Positions 34,664 through 49,000 of a DNA stretch of 64,000 nt are shown in pieces. The position numbers and the translations under genes are program-made. The notes beneath the pieces are model-generated. The model ran no database searches. It was given only the letters and a program-made list of their open reading frames with translations, and was not told the origin of the DNA. Source of the DNA: Priapulus caudatus (Eukaryota > Priapulida > Priapulimorpha > Priapulimorphida > Priapulidae); contig NW_014577256.1 in NCBI RefSeq assembly GCF_000485595.1, positions 201,671 through 265,670 on the forward strand. Reading direction: 5' to 3'. The first letter of the stretch is position 1. Every line of letters begins with the position of its first letter.

Positions 34664-35068
34664 CTACTCTCCTCCCATTACGTTACCCTGCAGCATGGGG
34701 TCAATGCCAGGTGTACCCCACAGACTTCCACTGCTTGACCAACCACTGTTTGCAGTTGAAGTAGCCCAATTATTAGTGGTGCCACTGTTTAAGCTACTGT
34801 TCCAGCCCGAGGTTTCGGCAGATGTTCCTTGCTGGGTTCCCCCTTTGCGAGACTGTTCGTTGAAGAAGCGATCAATGTCTCCATCATTAGCAAAGTCGGC
34901 CAAGATGGTAGTGTTTCCCAGAACACATGTATTAAGGCTCCTCTGGGCTTTGAAAGTCTCCTCCTTGGATGAATAATGAACCAACGCGTTGCCATTATTC
35001 AGACTGAGGTAGAACGTGAGTAGGGGGCCATGCTGAGCACAGAGTGTCTTAAGCGTTGACCCGTCAAT
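34664..35068 (-). CDS. TNRC6: TNRC6 last coding exon, rest of RRM and tail
   Basis: After tttatccattgcag. Encodes [34 protein letters not shown] and a short W-containing C-terminal silencing tail ([23 protein letters not shown]), TAG at 34666-34664. Vertebrate tails are longer. Confidence 0.96.
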   Translation of the reverse strand: MDGSTLKTLCAQHGPLLTFYLSLNNGNALVHYSSKEETFKAQRSLNTCVLGNTTILADFANDGDIDRFFNEQSRKGGTQQGTSAETSGWNSSLNSGTTNNWATSTANSGWSSSGSLWGTPGIDPMLQGNVMGGE

Positions 35069-36971
35069 CTGCAATGGATAAAGTGTTCTGAGTAACAAAG
35101 CACAACCGGTAAGAGCTGGAGTCTGTTCGACACTGTTTAACAGCTGCTTTTCATGAGTTGGTGAAGGGCAAATGCACTGCAAAATCAATAAGTGCATTAC
35201 GCGCAGTTTCCAAATGCCACGATCGGCTGCGTTTGTTTGTTGATTATTGACTGTCTGTCTACGTAGCTGTGAAAACACTCCGTAGCACACAACATGAAAC
35301 AGGTTTGCACTCACGGAAGAAACTCAGTTTTCGACAATTCAACACAAACCGTTGCAGTGCGTGTAAATGGCACCTATAATTCACGGCGGCTTACCTGAGG
35401 AGTCAGATTCCTGAGAACGAGCCAGGTAGTCGCTCTATCATTTCTGTCCCATGATGATCCACCGGGTGCTAAACATTCGAGAACGATAGGTTACCGACAC
35501 AGGTTGTGAAAGGGCTGCACAGCAGTAACTGCTTTAATACATCAATTTAAATGCAATTTGCAAATGATACCAACGTGTCCCAAATTTACAATAGATGTGC
35601 CCCCCCCCCCTATATTCTAGCATTTCGTGAACATTTTTAATCAAATGTTTTTAGGCAAAACGACTGCAGTGACAATTGATAGCCCCTATGTAATAAATGT
35701 TAACATAGAATTTCACAATAACTAGGCTAACTCATGTGCTAGCAACCATGTTAACTAGCAAATATATTGTCCTTGTGCATTAAAATATTTCATTATCTGA
35801 CTGAGTATTACCCATACTGAATATTAACTGAGAAAATTTGGGAGGCTAGTCAATTATCATAATTTAACTTCAACATTCTTTTAAATTCAATGACTCTCAA
35901 TTATTCACCATCTGCAAGCTACGTACGTTATGCTACGACGCATTAGACCTGTGATCGGCAGGTGAAACAAAATCAATACACATACAGCATCAACTACCAA
36001 CACAATGTTTTATATCACAACGGGAACAAGTAGAACTTACTGTTGCCATATGAGCGGTTGTCACTCCACTGTCGTGAATACTGGCCCCCTTGTCCAGAGC
36101 CTCCTTGCACATTCCAGCCAGACTTGTTGTGCTGTGCGAAACCAGGTGGTGGGCGGTTAGCGGCAGGGTTGTTCTTTGGTGGATATGGAGCGCCCCACAG
36201 CTCGGACGTGAGCGAGGTAGGGGGGTGGTTGGAAGGATGTTCACCAGTCCAGTTGCCACTGGCCTTACTGAGCACCTTTAATGCAGACGTATTGCTTTGG
36301 CTTGGCAGGCCCGGAGGGAAAGACCACGTGCTGGAGGTGAAAGACATATCGGCGGGACTAGTCTTCGTGTCGGCGCTGGCATTGCTCGAGCTGCTGGCGA
36401 CGCTGCGCAGAATGTTTTCCGGCTCTTTAATGGTGTTCACCGAAAGCGAGCGAGCGACGCTGCCCGGAGTGATATGTGGGTCGTCCTCAATGTTCTTCTG
36501 AGCTCCGTAGCCTCTCCATGGCTTCCCCGGCTCAAACTCGGGAATGGACGAATCGGAGAGGTGGTGAGATTCCTTGCTGTCGGCCGAGGGCGCGTTCATG
36601 TGGCCCTCGCTGGACGGCCAGCTTGAGCCGGCCGTCGCATTCACTGACCACGTGTTGTCTCCCTGGGCAACCGGTGGAAAGAATGCGCTGAGAGGCTCAA
36701 ACTGCTGCATGTTAGGGCTGGAATGCGAATGTGCCATGACCGGCTTTCCAATTGGCCCGGGTGTCTTGAAGTCGTCAAATTCTTTGTCAGGGGAGGGGCG
36801 TTTCCATATGTTGAAGCGTGATTGCGGCTGGCCCTGCTGCTGATAGTCTTGACATTGCTGTCCTGCCATCATGGCATCCATCTTCTCGTCTCCTCTGACT
36901 AGACCCTGCAACCACAAACCATTTTAACTGCTCAATAAGTTTCCGCACGAATTGCAAAAAGTATGCCACAT

Positions 36972-37006
<35 letters not shown>

Positions 37007-40000
37007 CACACGCATATGCAAGCACCTTTACAGCGATATGTTATCCGGCAAAGTAGCTACTAACTAAATGGACCAGTGACCTTCGACCGAACTAAACTCA
37101 CCTGTTGGGGATGCTGCTTGTATAGCAGTTGCTGCAATGTCTGTTGTTGCTTCTTCATCAGGTCACTTATCTTGCCAATCTGATGTTCAACCTCACCGAG
37201 CTGTTGTCGTTGGGCAAGAGGATTTAATCCCTTGTTGTGCACAAGCAGCTGTAAAAGAAAAGCAAGCCGAGATTAATGATTAGCGCCAAAGCGAAACCTG
37301 TGTAGGTGTCAAACGCAATGTCAATTGCAAAGATAAGATTGTGAACATGAGAATATTAACTCACAAATACATAACTTAAAATGGGAGATAAATTTGGTTG
37401 TGTTCACAGTTGAACCCAGCCACAATAGATCACGGTAAAGCTACTCATCTTGATAATTAGTGTCACGCTGTACGTTGTAGCACCACGTTTGTATGTTGCA
37501 AATCACCTCTTGCTTTGAAAATTCAACCAGGATTCACAAATACGATTGTATTTTTAATTAAACCTATTTTCCACTCACAGACTACTCAACTGGAGCATTA
37601 CACTTCTGCTTGTCAACATTGCATGCATACCTGTCTGTGAGTGTAGAGCTGCTGCACAATGTTTTGGTACTGCAGCAGCTGTTGAATGCTCGCAAGAACC
37701 TGCGGGTTCTGCTGACTCAGCAGCTGCGGGTGTATAAGTCCAGCCTGCATAGCTTGCCGAAGTTGCGCCTGAAGCTGCTGCACCTGCAGCTGTTGCATGA
37801 TCTGCAATGACAATTCCAACATCGCCATCAGACCACGATGCTTTGTGCACAGCTTCCATTTCCATAGCAACGGTCCATCTGCAATTAGCTCCTTTATTCA
37901 CAAATTGAAGCCTCACGGCAGGTGCCCGTGTTATTTTTTGCATCCTACGTACCTGTGGGTTGATGGGCCCTCCTGTACGAGGTGCATGTCCTTGCTGTTG
38001 CTGAAGCTGCTGCTGCTGCATCAGCTTCTGTACCAGTGCAGGATTAATACTGCTAAGGTTGTTTAGACTAGAGTTGTTGAGGTGACTAGCAGATTTGGTG
38101 ACTGACTGATTCATCAGGTTGTTGGCTGGCAAAGGCACGAATGGCATGTTTAGTTCACCGTGGGCATCACCAGAGGCGTCTGGGTCCATTTCGCTGATAC
38201 CTCTCCCCTTGAGGCTGCGCATTGGTGGTGGCATGTCATGTTTCATATCCATGTTAGCAGTAGCACCGGGCATCATATCACCTGCTAATGAGAAAAGCCG
38301 CGTATCTACTATCAGGATGTGAAACAAGATACCACATAAAATGACATTGTATTATCAAACTAGATATAAACAACCTGTTGAGTAGCAACCTTCCCCATGG
38401 TTATTAATAAAATGATTGCCTAGTTCTGATAAAACTCACGATGTAATCAAGATAAAACAAAGATTTCAGTAAGACGCTATTAGATATTTTGCAATTCATT
38501 TAAGATAAGAAGAACCTATTATAAAGACGCTGATACAACGAGATTAGAATCTATAGAAGATTAGATTAGATTAGATTTGTCTTCTACTCTCATCTTATAT
38601 AAATGTGATGATTACAAGTTTCCATCTTTGTAAATGCATAATTTTTTCTGAAGCAATCTATAGATTGAACAATACTAAATTGTCACAACAGTATATAGTT
38701 TAAACAATCTTCACTGCCACAAAATAAATGTTTTTTGCATAATTTAGTGCTTTTAATAACCACAGTTGGATTGCAACTGCATTTACTTTCCTTAGTACCC
38801 CCATTCATGCTTTATTCAGGTAAATCAGTAATCATTAACTTTATGCTTCAGGTAAATCAAACAGGTACTTACATAAATATAAAATATATAAAACTAACCT
38901 AATAATAATAAACAAACAACATTCTTACCATTTGCATCTAGGTTCATGTGATTCATTGAGTTATTCATGATAGCAGCTTCAAGATCTTCTTTCTAAACAT
39001 AGAAAAAGGCAAACAATAAGGCAAATTATAACTTAACCTACCTATGTGAACAACTTATTATGTACTAGGCAGTACACAAACTGTTTGAAAATTCACTGAC
39101 CACAATTTAGTAATGCTACAAAGCAGAGAAAACTATGCCACTTGCATTGCCATTGACGAATTGCATTGCCAGTAATCAGATAACCCCCACCAACTATTCA
39201 GTTTAGGAGCACGTAGGAAAGCACGCCTGCACCAATAATTTATCTCATCAGGTCTTTTTAAAGCGTTAGATACACAACCAGTCGTAGGTTTCTACCTGAT
39301 CAATAGATCAATAGTGAGGAGGTTGAGGACTAATGTGGATTTCCACGTGACATGGTATCGATTCAATGCTGTAGATCCAACAGAGATATAAATAATGTAA
39401 CTTGACACTGTACGTGACCAATTTTGTAAACGTTCTCTTACATATTCAAGCCCATGCTATTGTGCACTCTGCACTCTGCACTCTGCATTGTGCACTCTGG
39501 TTTTGAATACATACACTTCAACGAAAATGGCATCTGAACATGTCCCACATTCATTTCAATCCAACAACATACAGCAGTTTCAGAAATCCTACCAAGCGTG
39601 ACTACAGCTCCTGGCTTGCCGTATAAACTTGACCTCTCTAGCAAGGTCATATTTGATATGAAGGAAAAATCAATAGCGTGCGGGTGCACTTAATCACAGC
39701 AGCAGCAAGCCAGTGTGCCACACATCTCCTGATATTCTGCAGCAGCAGCAGCAGCAGCTCACACTCGGGCAGACAAGAAATATAACAGTATTTTCAAACA
39801 GAATGTCCCCAACCCATTTAGCAAGGGAGAATAAGAGCTTTTGCTGTATGCACTTGCTTGACTATATACAAATTTGTGTATAACCTCGCACCACCCACCC
39901 AAAGGAAAATCTAGACTGCAATAAATCTAGCAAATAAATTGAATATAAATTGATGCAGTGCATATAAACGCTTCATGTAGACATAGATGGTAAAGCCAAG

Positions 40001-43000
40001 ACATGTTGTGGGCTTTGAGTTTAAGGTTAGGGTTAGCCAATTGAATTGGCTAGAAATTCACTGTAATTCAAACTGATGACAATATAGCACAATTTGAATG
40101 CACTACGTACAGTCCATTTTGTCATGATTGGCTAATGTGTTGAGCTTAGCAGGCAACTTTCCTATAGTCTATAGCAGTAAATGAATACACAACTTTTTTG
40201 TTAAATTATTTGGAAGACTTGAAAACTGCAATACATATATGCCAAACTTGTACGAAAATTATGGCACGAATTGGTGTCAAACATAGAGGCTACGAAATAG
40301 TTGTTAAGATTCCACAGCAAAAGATAGTTTGGATTACAAATTAGTAATTACCCAGTGGACTACTAACCATGTACTAACATTCATGCTAAACGACAATGAC
40401 AACATACAATGTGCATACGTACGTGCACACAACAAAACAACACAAGCGAATTCATGAAAACGATTATACAACATTAACGACGTTTTTGCCACAATTCATT
40501 CATTCAGTTCACTTCACCATAGCACTGCTATACTTACAACATGTACAACGAAATTGCAAACATAAATTGCATCACTCATCCATAAATGCTATGTACACCA
40601 TATTATGCAACAATTTGATGAAACCTCAATTCTAAGGCTCACCACCCATAACTCAACATCATGTCTAGAAATTTTCTGCCAAATTACATGTGACATACTA
40701 TGGTTATATGTGCATACAGACTGATTCCCAAGGCTGAACTACATCAAACAACTATTCCTGTATCAGGGGGCATACGCAATGCCACTGGCATACGTCCGTC
40801 CGTCTGTCAGCCCTTGAGGCGTCAACAACAGAGGTACAAATCTAAAAGGCTTGATTTACGGTACTGATATTCGGGCAGTGTGTGTAAGTGGGGGGAGGGG
40901 TGTAGTCAAAACGTAATTGGGTCGAATCTGGGGTCAAGGATCAAAGATCAAGAGTTGTGAGGGGAGGGGTAATATCCCCCCTTTAACTTAAAGTATATCA
41001 CCAGAATTGCACACACGCAGAATTCTTGCACTAATGTAAACGGCTTGACCAATGCTCTTGATAATTGGTACAGAGTCATAGTGAGAAAAGCTATCACTCA
41101 AGGAAAATTGGAGGTCACATGCCAAAAGGCAGTGAGGCAAAGGGCAGGTTACAAACGACTTTGAAAGACATTGTCTGAAGAACCGGACGTAAGAGTTTTC
41201 GTGCTGACCCTGCTTGGTCGTTGGTGCTTGCTTCATTACTTCATTGAAAGGACCACATCACGTACTTTCCACATTTGTGACGGAAGAGTAACCATCCAGT
41301 GACCCTTTCATCCTCAAGAGGAAAGTTAAACATTGATTTCTTCACTATTAACAAAGGTCTGAAATGCTTTTGCTAGTGGGGGCCCATATTTGAATGTGAA
41401 AGGCTAAAATTTCACAGATAAAATTTAAAAGCAAAACTTAGTTGAACAAGGTTTAAACTGCTTAAATCAGATTGTCTGTATAAGAAGCATTCTGTACCTC
41501 AGATTCTGTTGTTGAAATAGGACCCAGCATATTTCCTATTTCAAAAATGCATATAGTTAATTACTAAATTGACTACAACTGGGCAGGTGTGGGATAGCGA
41601 ATGCTAGGAATACTGTATGCAAATCCGTACACTTTTTGCATCATGATCGATACTGAATTTCCTATTTGATTTCGCTGTGCATCTACTTCAGCCACATTAG
41701 TCTAAAATTGCCAAACCTCAACATTTCATTATCATGCCACCACGACACACCAAAACACAGCATTTCACTGAAATTTCACTTCTTATAATCGAGTGTACAG
41801 AAACCAACTAGAGTTCAGAATATCTCAAATGATAGCATGTTTGACAATGCCGTGAAAGTCAGTTTAAAGCCGCACAATGCGCATCCAAACGCTAATTTCT
41901 CCAGTACTAGACTAGCAAATACTTCGTGTCATGCATAATCACACTACCTTATGACAAAATAAACTCTAGTTCCTCCCATTTCACTGCGCATTGTCTTATA
42001 AAAGGTATTTGAAAATATCTCCAATGTTGTTCAAATTCTCCGATGTTGTTGACAGTTTCCCCAAGCAACCGTGCAGCGGTGCTACAGTACAGCGGTACGG
42101 GTGTAGCAAAGCATAGCAAAGATAAAAACATGTGACGTCACCAAACCAAGTCGAGGCTATGTTGTTTGGCAAACAATTTAGCGTTGGCGCCAGATTACCT
42201 GATTTCGCACCTCTTTCTTGTTGGTTTTAAGCAAACGCGCAGTCAAATGGGAGGAACTAGAGTTTATTTTGTCATAAGGTAGTGTGATTATTCATGCCAC
42301 GAAGTATTTGCTAGTCTAGTACTGTAGAAATTAGCGTTTGGATGCGCATTGTGAGGCTTTAAGGCTCTTTATAGGCGGTTACATTTTGCCATTTGCCCTC
42401 TTATTTGCAAATTTCCCAATTAAAAATATCTATGCAATAAAGAAATTTTGCTTCTACCACAACAAATATACACTGCACTATTATTTACTCATAAAATCTA
42501 AGTCATCGTTACTTCATTCCTGCCTTTACTGGATCCACTTATAAATAGTTTAACTCTTTTCCACCAGTCAGATGAGCACTATTACACTGCAGCTCTGGCA
42601 CTATACACTGTTATACATACTTATATTCTGATAACACCTCAAAATGAATCCCCTGCCACAGGTCAGCTGACAACTAATTTATTTAAGAATGTTTTCACCA
42701 ATTACCTTTCACGCAGAGCGCCATGTGTAATCTCCTTTTTATTTCATTAGTAATAAATTGTGAAATAAGCGATGCCAGTGTGACCTATTAATTCTAGTGG
42801 CTGCATTCTCACAATAATGCGCACTAGTCAATAATAGCAGCTCTTTATCACACTTTGTTATGTTCATTCACAATGGATCCTATGTGACATTATATATTTG
42901 AGCCTGAATGCAATCAAGAGGACACAGAGATTAGGCAGGAACACACTTGAGGAATGCAAACCAGTCAGTTTTATATAGAGAAACAGCGAAGACTGCAGGA

Positions 43001-46000
43001 CCACAAAATGTGTTAATGTGATGTGAATGTGAAAATTGCTTGTTAGCTGCTAAATCGAGGGGAAACAGATGCTGGCAGGATATTCATGGAACAGTACGGC
43101 TTCTACAGGACCATTCTGAATAGTCTTAAGGTAAAATTGATCCTTCTATTGCGCAACACAATAAATGAACTTTGCAAAACTCCTATTATCTGGTTGCAAT
43201 CAGAAAATTGCACGTGTGCGCCATTTCTACACATTTAAAGGGCTTATTATGAGTGTTTGCTCGTCTGCAAATTATATTTTGGATTCTCCATAATTGTCCG
43301 CTTTTGTCTGTAGTTCCACTTAGCTGTCTTAATCTCTGTCTAACGTCAGCAAATAGTCCATAATTTTACACTTTATGTTACATATGATTCTCGTACAAAC
43401 AGAACTGTTATGGTCTACAGACTCTACTTTCACTTTCTATTCCTGTAGTAGTTACAGTGATCAATCATCCCCTACATAACTGAATGATACGTCACGACCG
43501 TTGTATATTCAGTTACAACAAAATATTGATATAGCCTCCAGGAGCCCGTTTTCAGAAACAAAATTAGTCTTAAAATGAACTTTTTCACGTAGACCGTATA
43601 AGAAACGCATAACTTTACCATGTTTACCATGTTTTTGTCAACGGCCCATGAGAAAGTTTATGGCAAGACTAATTTTAAGAATAATTTTCTATCTGTCAAC
43701 AGGGTTCTCCCCAGGATGAAATTCAAAACAGCGGGCGAGAGGAGGGGAAGGGGATGAGGGAGCGGGTGGAGGGCAGGAGGGGCGAAAACTAGGGGGTCGC
43801 GGCTGGGGCGTTTTTTACGTACCACCTAATTTAATGGCCGTAAATGACTGATTAGACGGTATTTGGGTTCTGTGCTCTATATATAGATAGGCCGATTCGG
43901 ATGCATCACAAGTTAGTGTGGGTGCATGTGGGACAGCGTTGACTGTTTGCCTACTTGTGTATTGTCTGCAGTGCATGCGTTGCACGGTAAAAATTACTAC
44001 GCCGGGCTGTGTCCTGGTCGAATCGCGCGAAATTCTATGACGATTCCGATTACCTGGGCTGGCCCCAAACTTTTATTGTCCCGCGTGGAAGACTTTTAAG
44101 ATGGTCGGAGGCAACGAGTAATTGTTAAGACGTGGGCGCAACGATTAGAAAAACAGGGTCGCCGAGTTTTTCGCCAACACGGGGCGGTCGGCGGCTGCCG
44201 GTGTTACTCGCACGCGCGCCCCGTTTGCGCAACGAGGGGAGAACCCTGTGACAATAATCCCTGGCAGGAAACGCTGAACACAGGACACCTCAACATGATT
44301 TGAAAACAACTGTGCATGGCAGTCGCATGAAAATTGAAAGTCTATTATATTGATATACAGACTGCTAATGGATTATTGTCACATAAATATTCTAGTATAA
44401 AGTGCCAGTGGTGAACAATAGTTAAGTAATGCCATCATACCTTCAGAACTCCTATGGCCACCAGGTGTCTCACCTTGTCATTCATCGTCCACATGTCTCT
44501 ATTACTATTAGCACCCTGCATAACAGAGAAGATAGAAACATAGGCCGAACAATTAAAAAGAACCCATACTGTCAGAATTTTCTATAGATGCAACACTACA
44601 AACGAGGACACTTAAACGAACGTGCGACATAGCCAATTACCAGTCAGTGCACACTCCGTAAGAATGTCGAGAATCAAATGCAGATCTACAAACACACGCA
44701 CCACCAATCACCAAGTCAGAGCAACTAATGTCAATCTACACTGCTACATTAGTCTACGTGTTAATCTACTATCAGTGTGTACCCCTTATCTATGTTACCT
44801 TGCAAGACGTCATTCATCTGAATTGAACCATCCTCATGACTGTGCACATTTTACCACAAACGAATACCCACCTATATCCGAGACCAACACTCAGGGGACA
44901 TTTTAGCAGGAATTACACTAAGCATTAAGGGAGACTTCCAGTTCTTCCTCGATGCCAGTAATCAGCTGCAGGGATGGAAAGCAGCCATGCTTACCTTAAT
45001 TGGCTTTCTGCCAAGAGGAGGGTGATTATTCCAACCTCCTGGGTTCTTAGGCATATTGGTCTGGGATGCATCCCATTGGTCAATCTCAGTAGAGTCCCAG
45101 GTACCCGTGGCTGTGCCATCAGGGTCCCAACCCTCAGCAATGTCCTATCAGATAAATAACACCTACGTGTGAGAAGAACCCAAAACCCAACATCCAATTG
45201 TTGCGTTCAATTTTCCAATTTCTGACGACCTGTTACCGTCCATTTATTTGACAGCAGGCCCTGTTCGATAGCACGCATTTACTCATGGAAAGCAGCGACA
45301 ATATGAAAGCTTTATTCGTATCAACTCTTGAGAAGATCAACATAGTTATATACGTACCCGTCTCGGATTTCCGCTGCCAGTGTTGCTACTGTTGTTACCT
45401 TCGTCCCACTGGCCGACGGATCTTGGCCAACCCTGGTTATCCCAGCGTCCGCGCGGCGCGTTAGGCTGAGCGCCCGGAGCGCCCCACACTCCAGTTCCCG
45501 TGTCCACTTTCGGAGGTGGGGCAGAATTCGGATCACCCCAGCCGAGCCTAGGTGGTCCCTTTTGCATGTTAGGTTGAGGGGGTGCAGGAGGCGGCCCCAT
45601 AGAATTCTGCTGCCCCATAGAATTTTGCTGCCCCATAGAATTCTGCTGCCCCATAGAATTCTGCTGCCCCATAGAATTTTGCTGCCCCATAGAATTCTGC
45701 TGCCCCATAGAATTCTGCTGCCCCCACCCCACGTCCTTGTGCGGCATCTAGGTACATAAAACATACAACCGTCTGAACTGAAACGTTAACTGTTTCTTTT
45801 ACAATTGTGTACACACCATCAGTTTGTATCTAACACAACAACATGAAATGAATTTAGTTAAAAACGCCTTCTTACGACAAAAATACAACTTCCTTAATGT
45901 TAAATATTTTACCGGTGGTGGTGGTTGGGGCAGAGGAGTCTTTGGAGTGGTAGGGGCAGAGTCGTTCCACTTCTGCACAGGTGCGTTGCCCACCGAAGAA

Positions 46001-49000
46001 GGATCCCCCCACGCACTTGTACCATCGTCAACACTAGTGACTGGAACACCCCTACGCTTGTTTGGTGGAGAAGGCTCCTCCCAGCCTGCAAATGTGGATG
46101 GCACAGTAGAAGAGCCAGCAATGTAATCAGATATCTTCCGAAATTCATGAAAATATGTCATATACACAAGCGTGGCAACATGCACATTCACAGAAAATGC
46201 ACAATTCGTTATCTATTTGACTAAATTTGCTACACAGCCACTAAATCTCATAACTGGTGCCTCATACGATAATGGATGTGCAAACACAATCACATGCATC
46301 TGCACACCATTTTAGTTTACGACACAAGAGACAAACTAAGCCGAGAATAAACACTTTATGATCGGGACAACTTTGCACTACTCATCTAGATTCCCTCAAA
46401 ATTCATGCATCAAAGTTGCTCCACTTACTAGATGCATTGAAGATTGTACCTGTTGCTACAATCTGCTCGTCCGGTGCCGGGGGATCGCCCACCCAACCTG
46501 ATGCCGAGCTCGCAGCCGTGGGTCCGTTGCCCCACTGGTTGTCACCGCCGCCCGGTCCGTGATTGCCCCACTGACTGCCGCCTCCGTGCGGCTCCTGCGC
46601 GCCCCATGACGACGACGACGAGTTGGAACGGCGCCAGTGCTGCGCCGTCGAGCTCGGCGCTCCCGGCGCGCTGCTGCTGCTGCTCGTCGGCGCGCCGCTC
46701 CACTGGCCGGAACCCTCGGGCTCGCCCCAGCCGGACGCGCTGCTGCCCGTGCTGCTCGTGCTCGCCGTGCGTTTGGTGACGCATGCACCGGCGGCGCCCT
46801 CTGCGCCCGCGTTCTGGTGCAGACTGGCGCTCTTCGCGGCGAGATGCGCCTTCCACATGCCGATGCCCGTCTTCGAGTCTGGCTCCGGCGAGTCGGTCTC
46901 GCCCCAGCCGGCCGCCTGATTGACGGGCATCTTGCCCCAGCCGTCCATGCTGTTGATAATGGCGGCGACGTCGGCCGCCTGTGACTTGTTCTGCTGCTGC
47001 TGCTGCTGCACGTTCGACTGTTTGCTGCTGCTGCTGCCGCTGCTGCTACTGCTGCTGTCAGACGTTTTGTTGAGACCCTTGCCAGCTGCCTGTGCCCACG
47101 TGTTGGGCGACTTCGATGGCGGCGGCTGGGTGGCGCTAGTGGTCGGAGCAGTCCCAGACGATCCCCACGCTGCAGTGCCCACTTTATTCCAATCGGCGCC
47201 ACTGGTGGTGGTAGCAGGTGCGACGGTGCCTGCTGAACCACCCCAGCCAGAAGGCTTGCTATCCCCCCAGCCACCACCTGCTGCCCCTGTCGGCCACTGG
47301 GCGCCGGCGTTGCTCTCAGGACGAGCGTGCCCAGTGGCATTCGGATTGTTTTCGGGAATGTTATTCCATCCGTTAGCGGATTTTGCAGTGTTGGAATTAG
47401 CGGGGCCATTTCCACCTATTGCCAGATCTTTCCACCCTCGGTTTCCTTGTTGTGCAATGATACCAGGTCCGTAGTTAGTGTGAGCACTAGTTGGGTTCTG
47501 AACGGTTGATGGAATTTGATTGTTCTGGTCACTGCTCCCACCAACAATGCCATTGCTGCCCCGGTTACCTGGCACCTGAGAGTTCTGTGCATTGATGCTA
47601 TCACTCGTTGCATTCTGCATATTTTGTCCCTTGTTTTCGGTGTTATTGTTGAATTTGGCATTGGGAGTCATTCCAGATTGTCCCCAGGTGGAACTCCCAC
47701 CTCCCATGCCCCAGCCACTGCCTGCTGCACTATTGCTGCCATGCATGGAAGAACCTGAACTTTGACCTGCATTTGACCCCTGAACCATGTCGCTACGACC
47801 TTGGTTGCTTGAGCTAGATATCACAGAACCAGAATGTTGCGAGGCAGAGTCATCACCTCCATCCGATGTATTTTCCGACTTGTCACCCATTGGCGGCCAT
47901 TCGGACTTTTCCTTTTCCGCGTCACCCCAGCCACTGCCTCCTTGGCTTGGCAAGCCCCAGCTGGAGAAGTCTGCGTCTGGGGCACCTGGTTCCGCCCAGC
48001 CGTCATCCTCATCTCCCCAGCTGGAGTAGTTGTTGGCCCACTTACCATTGTCACTTTGTTTGCCTGTGAATGGAAATTCTCCGCATTAGTATTCTTAGTT
48101 CTACATTGTATTTGTTTAAAGATAGCATGCCCCAGTGTCTCTCTCATCAAGCGATTTTATTTCATAAAAAAGCCCAATGCAAACAGTCAATGTTGCCATA
48201 CAAAGATGACCATGCACTTGCACATCAATACAGTTAGTGATCGTAATGCGTGCAAAAAAACGGTACCTCGACCTGCGTCATCTAGTTTTACCGTGCATCT
48301 GTACTATCAAATACATACATCATTATCTTTGACAATATGTAAATAATCGCTCCATGTTAGAACCGTTACTACACAATGTGATAAACATGTCTTCTTAATA
48401 GTGTTGGCAAAACATCTAGACGGTTGTGTTATTTGCCTACCGGTGACAGATCGCTTCTGCTGCGTAGCCATCACTTCTCTGTTTTGCTGCATAGCTCTCA
48501 ATTCTGATCGCTTGATCAGTTAATTGTTGCACTTGTAAAAGGCACGGATTATTGGCCTCGCTAGCAGTTGCGTAACGAAGCGCAATGTGTCTATGTCTGT
48601 ATGCCTGTAGTGCCACAAGCACTAGCTGCCTGTGTTCACTCTCACTTCAGGTCGGTCACTCCTCGACAGCTGCCCGCGTAGGGTAACCTCACATCGATAC
48701 AGCACTTTCCTGCAAGGTAGAAATTATGCAAACTTGCACTTCTCGTACGTGCTCACACTGTATCTATCCGACTCACGATCTCTTGTTCTCTCACCCATGC
48801 TCACTCTCTCCCTCTCAATCTCACGCTCACACCTAGTACTCTCCTGTCTCTTCACCTTGTGATCCCTCTGTGTTGTTGTATAAAATCTTACAGTTACATC
48901 CAAAACTACATTTTAATTATTAACAAATAACTACAGTTACACCTTGATTTAAAGTGATTACGTCACGAATTTCTAGCACCATCAAGTAGTATATTTGTGT

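Larger units (their letters stand above)
38993..44440. other. Large TNRC6 intron splitting the UBA domain
   Basis: 5.4 kb with no exon seen. Holds a CACTCTG tandem repeat (39463-39500), copy 2 of a dispersed repeat (40790-41240), MITE family B copy 1 (41868-42358) and a hAT-like element (43700-44249). Confidence 0.6.

Noticed and set aside
46456-47415. Arginine-, alanine- and proline-rich alternative frames over the large TNRC6 exon
   Set aside because: Frame-shifted readings of the GW-repeat exon; the GW frame matches the family and the splice phases.
48040-48056. ACAATGGTAAGT at the start of the large TNRC6 exon, like the start-donor at 54657
   Set aside because: Here the frame through GGTAAGTGG is needed for [13 protein letters not shown]; the resemblance is chance.
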